64,000 nucleotides of DNA from Casuarina equisetifolia (taxonomy: Eukaryota > Streptophyta > Magnoliopsida > Fagales > Casuarinaceae), in assembly GCA_028551475.1 (NCBI GenBank), contig CM052358.1, positions 27,368,853-27,432,852 on the forward strand, given 5' to 3'. This document shows positions 59,820-64,000 of the stretch, piece by piece. Made by a program: the position numbers and the translations under genes. Below the pieces are notes generated by a model. It was given only the letters and a program-made list of their open reading frames with translations, did no database searches and was not told the DNA's origin. The first letter of the stretch is position 1; the number at the start of each line of letters is the position of its first letter.

Positions 59820-60585
59820 TTGTGGGAGAGCATACAAGGTAGATAAGAAGCAATATGATGGGACTTCGCAGGTCGAATTGTGGGCCTACGATGGGAAAAT
59901 AAGGATAGATATATTAGGTTTTGATGAAATTATCATGTCTTTGGATTTGTACTAAGAGATTTTTATTATTGTCAATGTTTTAGTATGAAATATTTGCTAT
60001 ATGTGAATATACTTTCTTTTTTCAACAATTAGTTTCAAGTGAAAGAACATGTCTTTGTAGCATGAAAAAAATACATTCATATATATGATACTCATTGCTT
60101 GTTAATTTACGATTTACCTACATTTAGAATAATGAGATATAATAAAGACAATGGTTGTTTTATATTGCTAATTAACATTTTATTGATGAGAATTATTCAT
60201 TTTTCAGTATCTAATTTATTAGAAGAAATAAACCTTTCTAATAATTTGGTTACTAAGAATTTTGTTGCCACTAAAATCTTAGCCCAATTTAGTGAGCACC
60301 TTACTGCAATCAATTAGCTTGGAAGTTGTGTTAAGGACATACATCGCTCAGGTCATTGCAAGTACAGTCACAATTCGGTTGTCGAACCATTATTTTACAA
60401 ATTCATTAAGAGGAAGCCAAGAGTTATTTACTTGATTTTAAATTAACTCTTTTTCCTGTAATTATGATACTTAATTACTTCAGCTTTTTATTAGTATGAT
60501 TCTCCTTAGAGAAAATCGTTATCCGAAGACAAGCACTACATGGCCTCCTGGGCAAACACGAAAAGCTTGCTTTTCTAAAAACTGT
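59820..60585. other. Intergenic, nothing recognised
   Basis: AT-rich. The open frame 60099-60317 shows no domain or paralogue in the window. Confidence 0.4.
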
Positions 60586-60636
60586 AAAAAAAAAAAAAAA
60601 AAAAAAAAACAAACAAACAAACAAAAAACAAAAAAC

Positions 60637-60669
<33 letters not shown>
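60586..60669. repeat. Poly(A), CAAA and (GA)n simple repeats
   Basis: A24 (60586-60609), then CAAA-type units, then about 13 GA units (60643-60669). It lies directly left of segment S copy 2 and could be the relic tail of a retroposed piece, although no target duplication was found. Confidence 0.85.
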
Positions 60670-60689
60670 GCAGAGGGAAAATACAGAAC

Positions 60690-61300
60690 GGCAACAACAG
60701 CAAAAGAGAATAACCTCCTTTTCTGGGACTTTCTCCTCCCGTACCCCGACAATAAGAGTGCCGCAAAACGGCGCCAGCCAGCTTCATATTCATAGTTGCT
60801 TCGACCTAAACCGAGCAGGCAGATTATGAAAAATGCTACCTCCGGCACCGTTCGACACAACAAAATTTCTGAACATCGGCATTATCATTCAACCACTACG
60901 TGACATCGTTTCCATTGACACGAACGGGACCCACATACTGGACCACAACCCAAGAATGCCCGTAGCAAGCTCAGAGTGCTTCTTTATCAAATGTTACCAT
61001 TTCTATGCTACTATTAATCAAGAAAAATTTTCTTCTTATAATATTACCCAATATATGGAATTAAACTTAACTTTTGTAGTTACAAAGAAGGAATAAGAAG
61101 TACTAATAAAAGAAATAACGTGTTCATCCTTTCAAATATGATATACGTTTAACATATTTTGAATTGTTTAAGAAAACTTTTCATATTTACATCTAAATAA
61201 AAACGCCATATAAATTATGATATAAACTACTTATAATGAGTGTAACAAAGTTCTCTAAAACCTAAACCTTCCAAGGGGTAACGCTACAACAGGAGAAAAT
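60690..61300. repeat. Duplicated segment S, copy 2
   Basis: Colinear with 34480-35030 and more complete. The plus-strand frame 60833-61096 (87 codons: FDTTKFLNIGIIIQPL, THILDHNPRMPVASS, FIKCYHFYA) keeps the same frame as the shorter one at 34608-34790. There is no signal peptide or known domain. In both copies a peptide gene or remnant lies downstream. Confidence 0.65.
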
Positions 61301-61305
61301 TTGCA

Positions 61306-61938
61306 AGAGAAAATTATTTAATTTACCGGTAGCAAACATTTCTAACTTCATCATGATTAACCAAATGTTATCTTGCAACAAGACTAACAAAATGTCATTT
61401 AATATGATATTTTATCAAAAGCTATGATGTCTAAATAATTGTTTGTCCAAATAAAATAGTACGTGTGATCAATTTGATCAATTCCAAAGGGCTTTCTTCT
61501 AAACGACTATTTTTTAAATAAAAATTTTCTTCTAGTAATATTTAAATACATGACATTATTCTTAATCATTGTTAAGTCCAAAGGTTAAAACTGACTAACA
61601 AATGGCGCATCTAAGGCGAACTTGCTAAAATATCTAAAGCATTCATAAATCCTGGAATGTAATCAATTATTTTGAATAGTCATTTTATTATAAGTTTCAT
61701 TTTTTATGAAGTTATAATGCAATGGTTTATGTAGTTAAAATAAAACGCACATTCTAGATTCAAAACAAAATCTTGAAGCTAACTCCACAAAAACATATTA
61801 GGATTTTACTTCAAAAATAAATAAAAACAAGAAAACAGTGGAAAAGGCATATAAAAAAAAGAAAAAAGGTTAAAGGGCTACTCAACCATTCTTGAAAGGA
61901 TAATTTTAATACCATATCTATCCTTTCCTCTGTTTTGT

Positions 61939-62000
<62 letters not shown>

Positions 62001-63395
62001 TATATGTTTGTGTCTCATAATTTTGGTCTCCACCTAAAATTGTAGCAATTCATTTATGTGACTTTCACTCGTTTTCAAAGCCTAAAAATGGTGAATTGAG
62101 CACTTCTAATTGGAGTAAGATTCAATGAATTCTAATTCTTTGGATACAAAACCTTCATGTCTACTTAAGATAAACAAGTTTTAATGACTTTAAGATCATC
62201 AATAAAATATTGTACTTGGAACTCAAATACTAACCAAAGGAAATGTCACATTAAAAAATTATCATAACAAAGTCACTAAGCATATGATCATTTGGTCACT
62301 CAATTAAAAACGTCTTTTGTTTAAATAAATATGATTGACACAAGATTCCCTTTTGTATTAATTAGCCATTAAATCAATATACATTACTCCTATTCAAATT
62401 CATTTGACTTGATAGGTATTGTTAATATAATCTTTAAAAAAAATCATTACCAATAAAGAGCTCTTCAAGACTCATTTTGATCACTCAATTAATGACAACT
62501 TATGTTTAAATAAATGTAGTTGGTACAATATGACCTTTTGCATTAGTTAGGCATTAAAAAAATATTCTTTATTCCTCTTCAAAGTCATTTGAATTAAGCC
62601 AGTATAGAATAATATCTATCCTTTATTAATCTAATAAAACATACTATCTATAAATAACTCTTCATGAATGAAGGTGTGTTTAAGATAACATTATACAATA
62701 CAATATTTTGTATTGCTAAACTATTAATTATTATATTTTATTCTTATTTAAAGTCATGTAGCAACATCTAATATGGGTAGTATATTTTATTATCTTCAAA
62801 ATAGCTCTTAATTTGCAATTCCTTATTTTTCAATACTGTCATCTTTTGTTAATTACTAAGTAACACTTATTTAATCAAAATAAACATCATAGCAGAAATC
62901 ATGGATTATAAATTATCTTTTTGGAGAAAATGTGGCTGATCATTCAATTCCATTGAAAATATAAGGATTTAAAGCTTAATTATTATCTAAATCAAAACTT
63001 CAAAATCAATATGTTAAGGGGAAGAAAATCAATGACAAAAAAATACTAAGAAATTTAAATTTATTTTCCAAAAAATCATGGCTTAGTAAAAATAATGCAT
63101 TTAAGTGCTCATAGTTGAATGATTGATTTAACTAATTTATAAACAATCAATGCTTATTAAAAATAGTACACGAAATTTTTTTAAAGAAAACCAAGTTATT
63201 AGTTGGTTGTTAAAGTCTAGGTAGAAACTACTTGAAAGCTTTTTAACCATAGCAAAAGGACATCATTTAAAGCAAAAGTCATATTATTGTAAAGGCTCAT
63301 TACCTAATAAGGAGGAACTCTTAGGTAGTTTTAATTCAATCAATATTATAATAAAAATAATATGATTCATAGATTTTTACTATCCTGAGAGAAAA
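61306..63395. other. AT-rich upstream region of CRP4
   Basis: No gene. It contains the TA microsatellite at 61942-62005. A weak internal repetition (tcactcaattaa..a followed by tatgtttaaataaat, at about 62300 and 62480) suggests a small tandem duplication. Confidence 0.45.
61942..62005. repeat. (AT)n microsatellite
   Basis: About 25 pure AT units, then imperfect ttatatatat repeats. Confidence 0.93.
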
Positions 63396-63399
63396 TCTT

Positions 63400-63408
63400 T
63401 ATATATAA
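63400..63408 (+). promoter_or_regulatory. TATA box of CRP4
   Basis: TATATATAA lies 64-72 bp before the ATG at 63472, the spacing expected for a short leader. Confidence 0.55.
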
Positions 63409-63471
63409 GTATTTTATACCAATCCAAATTACACTTCAAACATTGAGAGTTTCTAGCTGAAGAGAAAATCT

Positions 63472-63828
63472 ATGGCAGCAAAATATACTAAGAGATACGT
63501 AGTGATAATGATTTTATTACTTATCCTTGTTTCGATTGAAGTGAAAGCTAATGACCTTGGCAAAACTACCATGGCATTTTTCACATGCCTTGAAGAAGAA
63601 GAAGAAGCTTGTTGGGAAGCGATAAAGCCACATGCTTTCAACAATTTTCGTTTTTGGTTGTGTATTTATCCTGGTTTTGCGAGGTGTTTGCAAGACTATG
63701 AAATAGATATTGGTATTGCATCCGTCTGTTTTAATTTATGCATTAAAAAAATCAACGAGAAAAGTGGTTTTACACCTTGTGTAAAGAATTGTCATAAAGC
63801 CCATCTCCACAATCGCAAGAATTTTTAG
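63472..63828 (+). CDS. Secreted 8-cysteine double-hairpin peptide (CRP4)
   Basis: Single exon, 118 residues, ATG 63472. Signal peptide 1-26 (core VVIMILLLILVSI, likely cleavage after VKA before NDL). Mature Cys at 39, 47, 64, 72, 86, 90, 103 and 107: C-x7-C-x16-C-x7-C-x13-C-x3-C-x12-C-x3-C. An acidic run (LEEEEEA) sits between the first two Cys, and the tail is basic (HKAHLHNRKNF). Overall sequence identity to CRP1 is low, but the signal peptide, the AND junction and the Cys order are the same, so it is a diverged member of the family. TATA at 63400, AATAAA at 63951. Expressed function unknown; an extracellular defence or signalling peptide is my inference. Confidence 0.8.
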   Translation: MAAKYTKRYVVIMILLLILVSIEVKANDLGKTTMAFFTCLEEEEEACWEAIKPHAFNNFRFWLCIYPGFARCLQDYEIDIGIASVCFNLCIKKINEKSGFTPCVKNCHKAHLHNRKNF

Positions 63829-64000
63829 GTCTCTCAATGCAAGACACATAAGCTCCAAATCTACATGTGGTAAGAGTTGCTTGACTTTTCACTTTTTATT
63901 GTTTTCTTTATTGTAAGAATTAAGAGGTGTATAAATGTCTATTAATGTCTAATAAATACTTATTTCTCTTTTAAAAATCCTAAGCGAAATTTTTTTTAAT

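Noticed and set aside
60519-60863. Hydrophobic minus-strand frame rich in Phe, Leu and Ser
   Set aside because: It is produced by the poly(A), CAAA and GA simple repeats read in reverse.
1-64000. CRISPR arrays, rRNA or tRNA genes
   Set aside because: No regularly spaced repeats, no rRNA core sequence and no complete cloverleaf was seen. The tRNA-like piece at 56.05 kb lacks a full structure.

Overview
The window is nuclear DNA from a flowering plant. Evidence for a eudicot, probably a woody rosid, is the AT-rich intergenic sequence, remnants of TIR-NB-LRR (TNL) resistance genes with the C-JID post-LRR domain, Tork/Tnt1-type Ty1-copia elements, a plant L1 LINE with a DUF4283-type ORF1, and long TA microsatellites. 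I cannot name the species. I saw no rRNA, tRNA or CRISPR.

Layout. 1-3.6 kb is the 3' part of a copia element (A). 3.6-11.1 kb holds shared repeat modules and two TNL fossils on the minus strand. About 11.3-16.9 kb (D1) and 29.6-34.0 kb (D2) are two copies of one segment; each carries fossils of unidentified host reading frames, a GC-rich block with G-boxes, and a gene for a secreted eight-cysteine peptide. Between them lie an R3H-domain pseudogene (18.2 kb), an NADP-malic enzyme pseudogene (23 kb), an unidentified coding remnant (21.9 kb), and a TNL pseudogene (27.2-29.6 kb). From 34 to 38 kb there are further TNL scraps (LRR, TIR, NB-ARC) and a third, truncated cysteine-rich peptide copy. 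38.9-45.9 kb is a copia element (B) with both LTRs and a target duplication, itself invaded by a 1.27 kb LTR-like insert. It sits 32 bp beyond the stop of a long TNL pseudogene (45.95-54.85 kb), which is also split by a 5.4 kb L1 LINE with an 18 bp target duplication. 55-61 kb contains tandem modules, a partial third copy of the D segment (D3), another probable TNL scrap and simple repeats. The window closes with an intact cysteine-rich peptide gene at 63.5 kb.

Overall this looks like a decayed, repeatedly duplicated resistance-gene cluster in which every TNL copy is broken. The only genes that still look usable are three single-exon genes for secreted peptides (16.1, 33.5 and 63.5 kb). They share a signal peptide ending in Ala-Asn-Asp and a Cys framework of two paired-cysteine hairpins, C-x7-C...C-x7-C and C-x3-C-x(12-13)-C-x3-C. 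The second half has the spacing of alpha-hairpinins; I know of no named family with the whole framework. All coordinates of repeat modules come from reading by eye and are approximate.
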